A DNA stretch of 36,529 bases from an uncultured Caldimonas sp. (GTDB taxonomy: Bacteria > Pseudomonadota > Gammaproteobacteria > Burkholderiales > Burkholderiaceae): contig NZ_CAMLJQ010000044.1 in NCBI RefSeq assembly GCF_946480305.1, positions 1 through 36,529 on the forward strand. Direction: 5' to 3'. The position numbers were made by a program, and so were the translations under genes. The notes beneath the pieces are model-generated. The model was given only the letters and a program-made list of their open reading frames with translations, made no database searches and had not been told where the DNA came from. Each line of letters opens with the position of its first letter. The first letter of the stretch is position 1. Positions 1 through 8,761 of this stretch are shown here, piece by piece.

Positions 1-1866
1 AACGGCTACCTGCACGTGGGCCACGCCAAGAGCATCTGCCTCAACTTCGGCCTCGCACAGGAGTACGGCGGCGTGTGCCACATGCGCTTCGACGACACCA
101 ACCCCGAGAAGGAAGAACAGGAGTACGTCGATTCCATCCTCGACGCGGTGAAGTGGCTGGGCTGGACGTGGGACGTGAACCACACCTCGCACCTCTACTA
201 CGCCAGCAACTACTTCGACTTCATGTACCGCGCGGCCGAGTACCTGATCGAGAACGGCCACGCCTACGTCGACGAGCAGACGCCCGAGCAGATGCGTGCC
301 AACCGCGGCGACTTCACGACCCCGGGCACCGACAGCCCCTACCGCAGCCGCCCCGCCGCAGAAAGTCTGGCGCGCTTGCGCGAGATGCGCGACGGCCAGC
401 ACGCTGACGGCGCGATGGTGGTGCGTGCCAAGATCGACATGGCGTCGCCCAACATCAACATGCGCGATCCGGCCATCTACCGCATCAAGCACGCGACGCA
501 CCACAACACCGGCGACACCTGGTGCATCTACCCGATGTACACCTTCGCGCACCCGATCGAAGATGCGCTGGAGAACATCACCCACTCGATCTGCACCCTC
601 GAGTTCGAAGACCAGCGCCCCTTCTACGACTGGGTGCTGGAGCGCATCGTGCCCATCCTGCGCGAGCCGGAGTTCCGCCGCGCGAAGGAGCTGATCGAGC
701 GCATCGAGCAGCAAGGCATCGAAGCCGGCAAGGAGTTCGCGCTGCACTGCCACAACCATGCGCACAAGCTCGATCACAGCGAGCCCGAGGAACGCATGCG
801 TGCGCTGTTCGGCAAGTGGGAGCACGACCGTGGCGCCGTCATCACCGACCTCCCGGTGTTCTTTCAACTGCTGAAGACCGAGGCGCACCACTTCACGCCG
901 CTGCTCGCGCATGCGCTGGAGGCACACCGCATCGAGCCCTTCAACCTGCCGCACCAGTACGAATTCGCGCGGCTCAACCTCACCTACGTGGTGACGAGCA
1001 AGCGCAAGTTGAAGCAACTCGTGGACGAAGGCATCGTCGACGGCTGGGACGACCCGCGCATGCCCACCATCGTCGGCATGCGCCGGCGCGGCTACACGCC
1101 CGAGGCGCTCCGCCTGTTCGCCGAGCGCATCGGCGTCAGCAAGGCCAACGGCTGGATCGACTACAGCCTGCTCGACGCCGCCGTGCGCGACGACCTGGAA
1201 GGCAAGGCACCGCGCGCGATGGCCGTACTCGACCCGGTGAAGCTCAAGCTCACCAACTGGGCCGATGTGTTCGGCAACCCCGATCACCTGGAGCCCTGCA
1301 GCGCCCCCGCCCACCCGAAGCTGCCCGAGCTCGGCACCCGCCAGTTCAGCATCGGTCGCGAGGTGTGGATCGAGCGCGAGGACTTCGCCGAAGAGCCGCC
1401 CAAGGGCTACCACCGGCTGTACCCGGGCAACACGGTGCGGCTGAAGTACGGTTATGTGGTCAAGTGCACCGGCTGCGAGAAGGATGCTGACGGCAACATC
1501 ACCGCCGTGCTGGCGGAAGTGGTGCCCGACACCAAGAGCGGCACGCCGGGCGCCGATACCGTGAAGGTGAAAGGCGTGATCACCTGGGTCGGCGTGGCTG
1601 ACGGTGCCGAGGCCGACGTGGTGCTGTACGACCGCCTGTTCACCGACGAGCAACCCGATGCCGGCGGCAAGGACTACAAGCTGGCGCTGAACCCGAACAG
1701 CAAGAAGGTGGTGCGGGCGTATGCCGAGCCTTCATTGGCGAAGGCGCCGCAGGGCACGCGGTTCCAGTTCGAGCGGCACGGGTATTTCGTGCTCGACACG
1801 GCAAGCGCGCAAGGCCTGCCGGTATTCAACAAAGTCACCGGGCTGAAGGACAGCTGGGGCAAATAG
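1..1866 (+). CDS. glnS: Glutaminyl-tRNA synthetase, 5' end cut off by the window
   Basis: Charges tRNA-Gln with glutamine in the cytoplasm (class I synthetase). The frame is open from base 1 and begins inside the HIGH-type signature (NGYLHVGHAKS). The KMSKS-type loop reads VTSKRKL near bases 989-1009, followed by the conserved GWDDPRMPT segment. The C-terminal half is the two-barrel anticodon-binding region, ending at TAG 1864-1866. At least 621 residues are visible, whereas the E. coli enzyme is 554 in total. The excess is an insertion of about 95 residues (roughly bases 652-945) between the segment ending YDWVLERI and the one starting PHQYEFARLN, which are almost adjacent in E. coli GlnRS. 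The insertion carries a His-rich cluster (bases 745-777). No frameshift is seen. Only the extreme N-terminus is missing. Identity is certain; the role of the insertion is unknown. Confidence 0.97.
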   Translation, partial: NGYLHVGHAKSICLNFGLAQEYGGVCHMRFDDTNPEKEEQEYVDSILDAVKWLGWTWDVNHTSHLYYASNYFDFMYRAAEYLIENGHAYVDEQTPEQMRANRGDFTTPGTDSPYRSRPAAESLARLREMRDGQHADGAMVVRAKIDMASPNINMRDPAIYRIKHATHHNTGDTWCIYPMYTFAHPIEDALENITHSICTLEFEDQRPFYDWVLERIVPILREPEFRRAKELIERIEQQGIEAGKEFALHCHNHAHKLDHSEPEERMRALFGKWEHDRGAVITDLPVFFQLLKTEAHHFTPLLAHALEAHRIEPFNLPHQYEFARLNLTYVVTSKRKLKQLVDEGIVDGWDDPRMPTIVGMRRRGYTPEALRLFAERIGVSKANGWIDYSLLDAAVRDDLEGKAPRAMAVLDPVKLKLTNWADVFGNPDHLEPCSAPAHPKLPELGTRQFSIGREVWIEREDFAEEPPKGYHRLYPGNTVRLKYGYVVKCTGCEKDADGNITAVLAEVVPDTKSGTPGADTVKVKGVITWVGVADGAEADVVLYDRLFTDEQPDAGGKDYKLALNPNSKKVVRAYAEPSLAKAPQGTRFQFERHGYFVLDTASAQGLPVFNKVTGLKDSWGK

Positions 1867-1867
1867 G

Positions 1868-2902
1868 CTACTGCCCGGCGCCCTGCTCCTTTTGGTAGAA
1901 CTCGCGGTATCTCCCGTTCAGCTCCTCCGCCTGCAGCTGCCACAGCCCGAGCGGCCCGTGCACCCACTGGAAGGTGTGGCGGGAGCCGATGTCGAACTGG
2001 GCCCAGTACTCCCTGGTGCGCCGCATCTGCAAGGTGGGGGGCCCGGGTTCGACCGGCTCGAGCAACGCCGGCTCCACCAGCGTGTATTCGTAGTCGCGCA
2101 CACCGCCGGCAAGCAGCTGGTCCACGCGCTTGAGCAAGGGCACCGTGGCCGCCAGCAGCCCGATCGACAACAGCATCGACAGCACCAGCGATTCCCGCGA
2201 CGGCACCTGCTTGCGCACCAGCAACGGGTAGGCGGGCACCGATACCAGCAGGGCCGCCGGAGCGGCCCACAGCACCGGGGCCATGCCCACCAGTTCCAGT
2301 GTGTTGAGCACGGCGCCATCGAGCGCTGCGAACAGGATCAGCCCGAAGAACAGCACCATGGCGGTCAGCGATGCGGGGTTGCTCTCGAGGGCAAAGTCCT
2401 TGCGGGCTGCCGTGGGCACCTGGCCGGGCGGCACGATCTGGGCGTACAGATCGGCGGATGCTTCGCGCGACTGCACCGCGTTGAACCCGGTGTCGGCGCT
2501 CAGCATGACCTGCTCGCTGCCCTCGCCCAACGACATCCAGTGCAGGTTGGAACTGCCGAGTCCGGGGTTGCCGACCCATTGCGCGGCGGCGCGTTCACGC
2601 GGGTAGGTCAGACGCAGCGGCGTGCCGTCGGGCAGGCGGGCGAGCAGGCGGATATCTTCCGGGCCGAAGCCAAGGATGCCGCGGGCCTCGAAGCCGAGCA
2701 GCTTCATGCGGCGCTTGAAGTGGGCCGGCCGGCTGACGTAGACGCGCACCCAGTGGCGCGGGCCGTCCGCCGCGCGGGCCTCGTCCATCAACGCGTCCTG
2801 CACACCCTTGCTGCGCCTGGCCCTCCACCAGATGCGGCCGAACACGATGAGCATGATCAGCACGGTCGCGCCGTGCAGCATCCACAGGTAGTCCCTCGTC
2901 AT
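1868..2902 (-). CDS. Predicted inner-membrane protein of unknown function
   Basis: I do not recognise the family. The product is 344 residues when started at ATG 2900-2902, which has an AGAGGG ribosome site just upstream; an in-frame upstream extension to 3007 lacks one. An N-terminal membrane segment lies at about residues 5-25. A soluble stretch of about 150 residues follows, then three further hydrophobic segments between about 180 and 275, and a polar C-terminal tail. The stop lies 2 bases from the glnS stop, so the two genes converge with no room for a separate terminator. No catalytic motif is visible. Confidence 0.8.
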   Translation of the reverse strand: MTRDYLWMLHGATVLIMLIVFGRIWWRARRSKGVQDALMDEARAADGPRHWVRVYVSRPAHFKRRMKLLGFEARGILGFGPEDIRLLARLPDGTPLRLTYPRERAAAQWVGNPGLGSSNLHWMSLGEGSEQVMLSADTGFNAVQSREASADLYAQIVPPGQVPTAARKDFALESNPASLTAMVLFFGLILFAALDGAVLNTLELVGMAPVLWAAPAALLVSVPAYPLLVRKQVPSRESLVLSMLLSIGLLAATVPLLKRVDQLLAGGVRDYEYTLVEPALLEPVEPGPPTLQMRRTREYWAQFDIGSRHTFQWVHGPLGLWQLQAEELNGRYREFYQKEQGAGQ

Positions 2903-3088
2903 CCCGACCCTCTGCAGTTGTGATTCTTGGTGCGGCGCAGTGTGCCATGGCAGGCGCCTCTTCTTCGATACGTGGAGGTACGCAAAAGCATCGGAAGCGG
3001 GAACCAAACACTGCCCCCCGGGTCACGGTTAAGGTTTGCTGCACGATCCGCTTGCCTGGAACGCGAGCTCTTTGAAGGAGAGAACACG

Positions 3089-3358
3089 ATGAAATGCCCC
3101 AGTTGCGCCGATGTGACGCTCGCCATGACCGAACGTCAAGGCGTGGAGATCGACTACTGCCCGCAGTGCCGCGGTGTGTGGCTGGACCGCGGTGAACTGG
3201 ACAAGCTGATCGAACGCGCCGGCGCGGCCCCTGCCCCGGCACCGGCGGCAGCGCCACAGCAGGCTCACTACCAGCAACGCCGGCCCGACTTCGTCGATTC
3301 CGATTACGGCCATCACAAGAAGCGGCACAAGTCCTGGCTGAGCGACATCTTCGACTGA
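3089..3358 (+). CDS. Small TFIIB-type zinc-ribbon protein
   Basis: An 89-residue protein matching the zf-TFIIB family. Two Cys pairs (C3-x2-C6 and C24-x2-C27) would bind one zinc ion, and the second sits in the family signature CPQCRGVWLDRGEL. A proline/alanine linker (residues about 45-58) leads to a basic, His-rich tail ending WLSDIFD. The ATG at 3089 is preceded by a strong GAAGGAGA site (3074-3081). Members of this family are widespread in proteobacteria, but their partner and role are not established. It stands alone between two minus-strand genes. Confidence 0.88.
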   Translation: MKCPSCADVTLAMTERQGVEIDYCPQCRGVWLDRGELDKLIERAGAAPAPAPAAAPQQAHYQQRRPDFVDSDYGHHKKRHKSWLSDIFD

Positions 3359-3415
3359 CGCGAGGCGGCAACGGCCGCTGCGTCGCGCCGGACGGCATCG
3401 AGGAGGCGGCACCTG

Positions 3416-4138
3416 TCAGCCGCCGGTGGCGTCGCGGATCCGCTCCACGTTGCGGTTCATCATGTGCCGCACGACCCGTTCGAACAGCCAGCGCTTGATG
3501 CCGCGCAGGTTCACGCCGTGCTCGGCGTAGAACGCGTCCGGGCTGTCGTAGATGCCGAAGTCGTGGTTGATGCCGTCCTTCTGGATGTAGGTGTGTGTGC
3601 CTTGCCAGTCGACCGGCGGGCATTGCAGGTCGGGCGTGGCGGCGCCGTAGCCGCAGAACGGACCACGGTGCCCGACGAACCGCCGTTGCAACTGCGTCAG
3701 GTAGTCCTTGTCGAGGATGTAGCCCTCGAGGTTGAGCCAGCGCCCGTCGAACCAGACCTCGACCCAGCTGTGCACGATGTTGCGCGGCGCCAGCCAGTAC
3801 GCCACGCCGGTGACGGCGCCGCGCTGCAGCGCCTTGTGGATCGTGAAGCCATGGAACCGGCAGCGCACGCCGACGGCGCGCAACAGGGCCATCAACAGCG
3901 TGCCCTTGGTGTTGCACTGTCCGATACCGTCGGCGAGCACCCGTGAAGCGGGCAGGTCGTCGCTGCGGTTGTAGCCGAACCGGATCTCGTCGCGCACGAA
4001 GGTGTAGACGGCGCCGATGCGCTGCCGCTCGGGCAGTGTGCGCCAGCCACGGGCATCGACAAGTTGCCGCAGCGCGGGATGCTCGATGTCGAGCAAGAGG
4101 GTAGAAGCGAGCAGCGGGTCGGCCGGGTGTGCAGGCAT
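3416..4138 (-). CDS. Transglutaminase-like cysteine peptidase-fold protein
   Basis: A 240-residue protein of the transglutaminase-like superfamily. The catalytic triad can be placed: Cys75 in GQCNTKG, His123 in IVHSWVEV, and an acidic residue near Asp143 in the segment after WLNLEGY. Bacterial members act as proteases or amidases or have unknown substrates, so no substrate is assigned. There is no signal peptide. ATG at 4136-4138 is preferred; an in-frame ATG at 4184-4186 would add 16 residues, and neither has a clear ribosome site. It lies 81 bases downstream of the diguanylate cyclase on the same strand, so it could be the third gene of that transcript, or could have its own promoter. Confidence 0.82.
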   Translation of the reverse strand: MPAHPADPLLASTLLLDIEHPALRQLVDARGWRTLPERQRIGAVYTFVRDEIRFGYNRSDDLPASRVLADGIGQCNTKGTLLMALLRAVGVRCRFHGFTIHKALQRGAVTGVAYWLAPRNIVHSWVEVWFDGRWLNLEGYILDKDYLTQLQRRFVGHRGPFCGYGAATPDLQCPPVDWQGTHTYIQKDGINHDFGIYDSPDAFYAEHGVNLRGIKRWLFERVVRHMMNRNVERIRDATGG

Positions 4139-4202
4139 GGTGGAATCCGTGGTGAGGTGGTTGAAACGCGCATCGCTCGCGCGCACAACCGGATTCCAAA
4201 GG

Positions 4203-4217
4203 CTGTAGCTGCTACAG
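4203..4217. repeat. Perfect inverted repeat, CTGTAGC-T-GCTACAG
   Basis: Seven-base arms separated by one base, starting 3 bases beyond the stop codon of the diguanylate cyclase and upstream of the transglutaminase-like gene. No U-tract follows on the minus strand, so it is not a classical terminator. It could be an intercistronic stem-loop or an operator for the transglutaminase-like gene. Confidence 0.4.
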
Positions 4218-4219
4218 GG

Positions 4220-5737
4220 TCAAGCGCTGGTGACGGTGGTGACGACAGGCCGCTCCGCGTAGCGCCCAGGCAAGGCGATCGAGTACCGCCCCTTGCCTGC
4301 GCGCTTCGCTTCATACATCGCCGCATCGGCCTGGTCGAGCAAGGCACCGGCCTCCGTGCGGCCGGCGGCCGGGGTCCAGACGACGACACCCACGCTGGCG
4401 GCGATGCTCACCGCCCGCTCGCCCACCGCGGCAATGGCACGAAGCTCCTCGATGACGGAGCCCGCCACGCGCCGGGCACCGGCCTCGCCCGTGCCTTCGA
4501 GGATCAGCACGAACTCGTCGCCGCCGAGCCGGGCCACGGTGTCGGCGCCCCGCACCTGGCGCTCCAGACGGCGGGCCACCTCGATCAGCAGTTCGTCGCC
4601 CACCGCATGGCCATGCCGGTCGTTCACGGCCTTGAATCCATCCAGGTCGAGAAACAGCACCGACACGGCGGTGGACTGCCGCTGCGCCAGTCGCAAGGCA
4701 TGCGCCAGCCGATCCTCCACCAGACGGCGGTTCGCGAGCCCGGTCAGTGGGTCGCGCGTGGCTTCGAGCTGGAGCTCGTCGGCGCGGCGCATCAGGCGGC
4801 GGGTTTCCTCGAGCTGCTGCGCCAGCCGCGTGTTGGCGGCACCCAGTTCCCGGTAGCTGCGCCACCAGCCGGCCGCCGCGTAGAGCGCGCCGGCGCACAA
4901 CATCGCGGCCAGCAGCACGAAGTAGCCCCGGTAGCGCCGCGCCTCGGCGAGCCGCTGGTCGCGCAGGCCGTTCACCCGTGCCTCCAGGGCATCGATGGCC
5001 GCGACCACCGGGGCCTCCAGTGCCTCGATCGACGCGCCGTGCGCCTGCTGCCGGTGGCGCACCACCGCCCGGGCGTGCACGCCGAGCAGTTCGAACCGCG
5101 TGGCCATCTCGCGCAGGTCGGCATGGCGGGCCCAAGAGTGCTCCAACGTGTCCAGTGCGTCGTCGAGATCCGTGACCGCGGCCGTGTCGAGGTGGCTCAC
5201 CGAACGCAGTACGGCGCGCGCGACCACATTGACCGCGTCGAGCGTCCCCTGCGCGTGCATGCGCGACGCCGGGTGGCGGCGGCGCTCGCGCAGCTCCCGG
5301 GCCAGCTCATCGACCTGCGTGGGCAGGAAGCGCAAGGAATTGGCCAGGATGGCGCGCTCCGACTTCATCCGTTCGGCAGCAGCCCCCTTGGTGTCGATCG
5401 CACTGCGCAATGGCGCAAGCAACGGCGTGTCGGCAGCCACACCGAACCGGACCACGGCCCTCTCGGCCTCGGTCTGTTCCAGCAACACGGCCTCGGCCGC
5501 GCTGCTCAGTGCGTCGTAGTTGAGGGCCAGGCCCGACTGCACAGCGAGAATCTGCACGGTCCATTCCCGATCGGCCTGACGCAGCGCGCCGAGCTGGCCC
5601 AAGGTGCGCGAGTGCTGGTCGACGAAGTCGAGCGAAGACTTCTGTTGCACCAGGGCGAGCGCCGCCGCCAGCCCCACAGCGACCGCAGCGCCGATCACTC
5701 TGCGCGGCATCGACTGCCACCACGCGGAGCGATTCAT
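4220..5737 (-). CDS. Membrane-anchored diguanylate cyclase (GGDEF)
   Basis: Makes cyclic di-GMP from two GTP. The product is 505 residues. Transmembrane helix 1 spans about 14-31, a mostly helical periplasmic sensor about 32-270 (resembling two-helix DAHL-type sensors), and helix 2 about 271-290. A short coiled linker leads to a GGDEF domain at about 325-485. The active-site motif GGDEF is intact at 405-409. An RxxD product-inhibition site (R396-GA-D399) stands five residues before it, so feedback inhibition is expected. The ATG at 5735-5737 overlaps the end of the upstream peroxidase gene by four bases, implying translational coupling. No EAL or HD-GYP domain is attached, so it should be a pure synthase. 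The sensed signal is unknown; pairing with a periplasmic peroxidase suggests redox or peroxide-related input. Confidence 0.93.
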   Translation of the reverse strand: MNRSAWWQSMPRRVIGAAVAVGLAAALALVQQKSSLDFVDQHSRTLGQLGALRQADREWTVQILAVQSGLALNYDALSSAAEAVLLEQTEAERAVVRFGVAADTPLLAPLRSAIDTKGAAAERMKSERAILANSLRFLPTQVDELARELRERRRHPASRMHAQGTLDAVNVVARAVLRSVSHLDTAAVTDLDDALDTLEHSWARHADLREMATRFELLGVHARAVVRHRQQAHGASIEALEAPVVAAIDALEARVNGLRDQRLAEARRYRGYFVLLAAMLCAGALYAAAGWWRSYRELGAANTRLAQQLEETRRLMRRADELQLEATRDPLTGLANRRLVEDRLAHALRLAQRQSTAVSVLFLDLDGFKAVNDRHGHAVGDELLIEVARRLERQVRGADTVARLGGDEFVLILEGTGEAGARRVAGSVIEELRAIAAVGERAVSIAASVGVVVWTPAAGRTEAGALLDQADAAMYEAKRAGKGRYSIALPGRYAERPVVTTVTSA

Positions 5738-6708
5738 TCGCGCACCTCGCCGTCGAGCGTGCGCAGGAAGCGGATGATGACGGCCTTGTCCTCGGCAGGC
5801 GCGTCACGGCCGAGCTGATAGCGCAACATCACGCCCACGGCTTCTTCGAGTGTCTTCGCAGAAGCATCGTGGAAGTACGGCGCGGTGCGGGCCACGTTGC
5901 GCAGGCTCGGCACCTTGAAGACGTGCAGGTCCTCGCGCTTCTTCGTGACGTTGTAGCGGCCCTTGTCGGCGTCGGTCAGCGGTTGCCCGGCGGCAGCGCG
6001 CGCCTTGAAGTAGTCGCCCATCACGCCGAAGCGCTGGAACATGTTGCCGCCGACGTTGACACCCTGGTGGCAGCCCACGCAGCCATAGGCCTTGAAGCGC
6101 TCGTAGCCCCGCCGTTCATCGGCGGTGATCGCCGAGGTTTCACCGCGCAGGTAGCGGTCGAAGCGCGAGGGCGTGACGAGCGTGCGGACGTAGGTCGCCA
6201 GTGCGTCGGCCACCGTCTTGTCGTTCAGGCCCCCGGCGTATGCGTTGCGAAAGCCTGCCACAAGGCGCGCGTCCGCCTTGAGCTTGCCGAGCACTTCGTC
6301 CCATCCGCTGGCGAACACGCGCGGGCCCTTGATCACGTGGCCCACCAGTTCTTCGAGCGACGTGGCCCCGCCCGTCCACTGCTGGCGGAAGTTGAAGCGC
6401 GAATTGAACACGCTCGGCGTGTTGACCACGTGCCGTACACCGCCTGCGCCGACCGAAAAAGGCCGCGGGTCGGCACCGCCGTGCTGGAACGAGTGGCACG
6501 AGATGCAGGCGACCGAGTTGTCCCGCGAAAAGCGCGTGTCGCGAAACAGCTTGCGGCCCAGCTCGACCCGGCGTTGATCGAACTGTTCGACGGCGGGCAG
6601 GGGTGAGATCGGTTCGCTCGCCTGTGCTGCGCCGCACGTGAGCACGGCAAGGGTGATCAGTGACTGCCGCCAGCGGCGCGGCGTCCGAGCAGGTGCGGAT
6701 CCAGGCAT
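5734..6708 (-). CDS. Periplasmic di-heme cytochrome c peroxidase (MauG/CcpA family)
   Basis: A 324-residue di-heme c-type protein. A signal peptide (about 1-30, ending AAQAS) exports it to the periplasm. Two heme-attachment motifs are present: CISCH at 68-72 and CVGCH at 210-214. The conserved segments NTPSVFN and FKVPSLRNVARTAPYFHD fit bacterial cytochrome c peroxidase and MauG relatives, which reduce hydrogen peroxide using electrons from small cytochromes or oxidise partner proteins. The start at ATG 6706-6708 places the signal peptide correctly; the frame is open further upstream but without signal-peptide character. Its last codons overlap the diguanylate cyclase start by 4 bases. Which of peroxidase or MauG-like activity it has cannot be told from sequence alone. 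Confidence 0.93.
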   Translation of the reverse strand: MPGSAPARTPRRWRQSLITLAVLTCGAAQASEPISPLPAVEQFDQRRVELGRKLFRDTRFSRDNSVACISCHSFQHGGADPRPFSVGAGGVRHVVNTPSVFNSRFNFRQQWTGGATSLEELVGHVIKGPRVFASGWDEVLGKLKADARLVAGFRNAYAGGLNDKTVADALATYVRTLVTPSRFDRYLRGETSAITADERRGYERFKAYGCVGCHQGVNVGGNMFQRFGVMGDYFKARAAAGQPLTDADKGRYNVTKKREDLHVFKVPSLRNVARTAPYFHDASAKTLEEAVGVMLRYQLGRDAPAEDKAVIIRFLRTLDGEVRE

Positions 6709-6806
6709 TGCAACTTCCGTGCGGAGGACGTAGGACGGGACGGCAGACCCGTCTTCCTCCCTTCGGAAGCAATATCGGCAAACCGCGGCAGGACTTGAGC
6801 GCGGAC

Positions 6807-7163
6807 TTACGCCTTCCGTTGACCGCCATGCGGCGCCGCTGCGCCCGGAGCAAGCCGCGCGAGCACGCGCCCCACCTCCAGCTCCGCGCGCATCGAGGCG
6901 TCGAGCGGAGAACGGCACAAGCCGGCGTGCTGGTAGTTCAGGTTCTCATAGAGCTCCCGCGCAGCGGGATACGCCTCGAGCACGGCGTCGAAACCCTCGC
7001 CCTGAGGGGCGCTGCGCAGCGCGCTCGACAGGCGCTCGACCACCGAGCGGTACTGGTCCGGCGACACCGGCTCGGTGCTGCTTTCCAGCCGCTGCAGCAG
7101 GCGCGACAGCATGACGAGAGGAACGAGCGAAGCAGAGATCGTGACGGATCTGGTGGCGTGCAT
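6807..7163 (-). CDS. Small protein of unknown function, possibly exported
   Basis: A 118-residue frame starting at ATG 7161-7163, with a good AGGAG site at 7172-7176. I do not recognise the family. The N-terminus (about residues 5-25) is moderately hydrophobic and could be a signal peptide or anchor. The middle is polar and helical, with a Tyr/Leu-rich stretch and one Cys (GLCRSP), and the tail is rich in Ala/Pro/Gly. It lies 98 bases upstream of the peroxidase gene on the same strand and might share its transcript. A longer in-frame extension upstream is rejected because it has the composition of non-coding DNA. Confidence 0.6.
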   Translation of the reverse strand: MHATRSVTISASLVPLVMLSRLLQRLESSTEPVSPDQYRSVVERLSSALRSAPQGEGFDAVLEAYPAARELYENLNYQHAGLCRSPLDASMRAELEVGRVLARLAPGAAAPHGGQRKA

Positions 7164-7486
7164 GACATCAACTCCTGCAAGCGTTTTCGGGCGGGCATCG
7201 CCGGCCCGGCTCACGGCGCATCTAGGGTCCACCGACGTGCGATTCAAGAGCTCCGCCCCGTGTCTCGCTGCAGGGAAATGTGTCTGCCCTGCAGACAGGG
7301 TGCGCCCGGACGCAGCGTCCGGCCGGCCGGACACCCGCGACTGCGGCGCGAGCGCGTACTCCGCACGCAACACCCGTTCGAATGTGCCCGGGCGCGGCAG
7401 CCCGGCGCTGGCCGCCAACTTGCAAAGGCCCGGGCACGCCGGCCGATCGACCGGCGACACATCGAAGAACGTTGTTGGAGACCGCC
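7164..7486. other. Intergenic region between divergent genes, with two dyads
   Basis: A stretch of 323 bases with no credible gene. It separates the small minus-strand protein from the plus-strand binding-protein gene, so it should hold both promoters. It contains two adjacent perfect inverted repeats: TGTCTGC-cct-GCAGACA at 7281-7297 and CCGGACGC-a-GCGTCCGG at 7306-7322. Neither is followed by a T-run on either strand, so they are candidate operators or mRNA stem-loops rather than terminators. I could not place a convincing -35/-10 pair. Confidence 0.5.
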
Positions 7487-8725
7487 ATGCCCTTCCCTTC
7501 CACCCGGCCCGTGCGTCGTTCGTTGCTGGCGTGCGGCGCAGCACTGCTCCCCGCGCTGGTTCTGCACGTCCCATCGCTCGCATCGTCCGCAGCCGGCCCC
7601 CGCCCCACCGGCGAGATCCGCATCGCCCACATCTACAGCAAGACCGGCCCGCTGGAAGCCTACGGCAAGCAGACCGCCACCGGCTTCCTGATGGGTCTCG
7701 AATACGCGACCAGCGGAACGATGACGGTGGCCGGTCGCCGGCTCGTGGTGAGCGAGGCGGACGACGAGGGCAAGCCCGAGCGAGGCAAGGCACTGCTCGA
7801 AGCGGCCTACGGCGAAGGCCGCGCCGACATTGCGGTGGGGCCGACCTCGTCCGGCGTCGCGCTCGCGATGCTGCCGGTCGCACGGCAGCACAGGAAGATC
7901 CTGGTCGTGGAGCCGGCCGTGGCCGATGCCATCACCGGTGAACACTGGAATCGCTACGTCTTTCGCACCGGGCGCAACAGCTCGCAGGACGCGATCTCGA
8001 ATGCGGTGGCCCTCGACCAGCAAGGCGTGCACGTGGCGACGCTTGCGCAGGATTCCGCGTTCGGCCGCGATGGCATACGCGCGTTCAAGGACGCCCTGAA
8101 GCTCGGCAAGGTGGTCCACGAGGAATACCTGCCGCCCACGTCGGCAGACTTCCCTGCCGCACGCCAGCGCTTGATCGACAAGCTCAAGGGCCTGCCCGGG
8201 CGCAAGGTGATCTGGGTGCTGTGGGCTGGCGCGGGCAATCCGTTCAGCATCGCCGACGCGGAGTTGAAGGCCCACGGCATCGAGATGGCGACCGGCGGCA
8301 ACACCTTGCCGGCCATGGTGCAGTTCAACCGTCTGCCCGGCATGCAGGGCGCGGCCTACTACTACTTCGGCTTTCCCAGGGGGCAGGCGAACATGTGGCT
8401 CGTCTCGCAGCACTTCCTGCGCTACAACGACCCGCCCGACATGTTCACGGCCGGTGGCTTTGCAGCAGCGATGGCGATCGTGACGGCGCTGAAGAAAAGC
8501 GCGGGGAACACGGCCGGCGACACACTCGTCGGCGTGATGGAAGGCATGAGCTTCGACACGCCGAAGGGCACGATGACCTTCCGCCGCGAGGACCATCAGG
8601 CGATCCAGGCGATGTACCACTTCCGGGTGTCGGCAGGCGCCAACGCGGGCCGCATTCCAGACCTGCGGCTGGTGCGGGAGATCGGCGCCGACGAGATCCC
8701 GGTGCCGGTACGCAACAAGCGCTGA
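7487..8725 (+). CDS. Periplasmic substrate-binding protein of an ABC transporter (branched-chain amino acid type)
   Basis: A 412-residue protein of the Peripla_BP_6 (LivK-like) family. An N-terminal export signal of about 35 residues is followed by the typical opening TGEIRIAHIYSKTGPLEAYG. Both lobes are present, with VGPTSSGVALAMLPVA in the first. These proteins bind amino acids, amides or aromatic acids in the periplasm and hand them to a permease. No permease or ATPase gene is adjacent, so it is a solitary receptor whose ligand cannot be assigned. The start at ATG 7487 has TTGGAG about 10 bases upstream. The downstream hydrolase starts 36 bases after the stop and may be co-transcribed. Confidence 0.9.
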   Translation: MPFPSTRPVRRSLLACGAALLPALVLHVPSLASSAAGPRPTGEIRIAHIYSKTGPLEAYGKQTATGFLMGLEYATSGTMTVAGRRLVVSEADDEGKPERGKALLEAAYGEGRADIAVGPTSSGVALAMLPVARQHRKILVVEPAVADAITGEHWNRYVFRTGRNSSQDAISNAVALDQQGVHVATLAQDSAFGRDGIRAFKDALKLGKVVHEEYLPPTSADFPAARQRLIDKLKGLPGRKVIWVLWAGAGNPFSIADAELKAHGIEMATGGNTLPAMVQFNRLPGMQGAAYYYFGFPRGQANMWLVSQHFLRYNDPPDMFTAGGFAAAMAIVTALKKSAGNTAGDTLVGVMEGMSFDTPKGTMTFRREDHQAIQAMYHFRVSAGANAGRIPDLRLVREIGADEIPVPVRNKR

Positions 8726-8761
8726 ACATGCCGCCGGCGTGGTAGCACAATCGCGCTCGCC

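Noticed and set aside
4064..5818. 584-residue open frame on the plus strand
   Set aside because: It runs antisense through the diguanylate cyclase, whose motifs are intact. It is rich in Arg/Gly/His/Gln and shows no domain. Such shadow frames are common in this GC-rich DNA.
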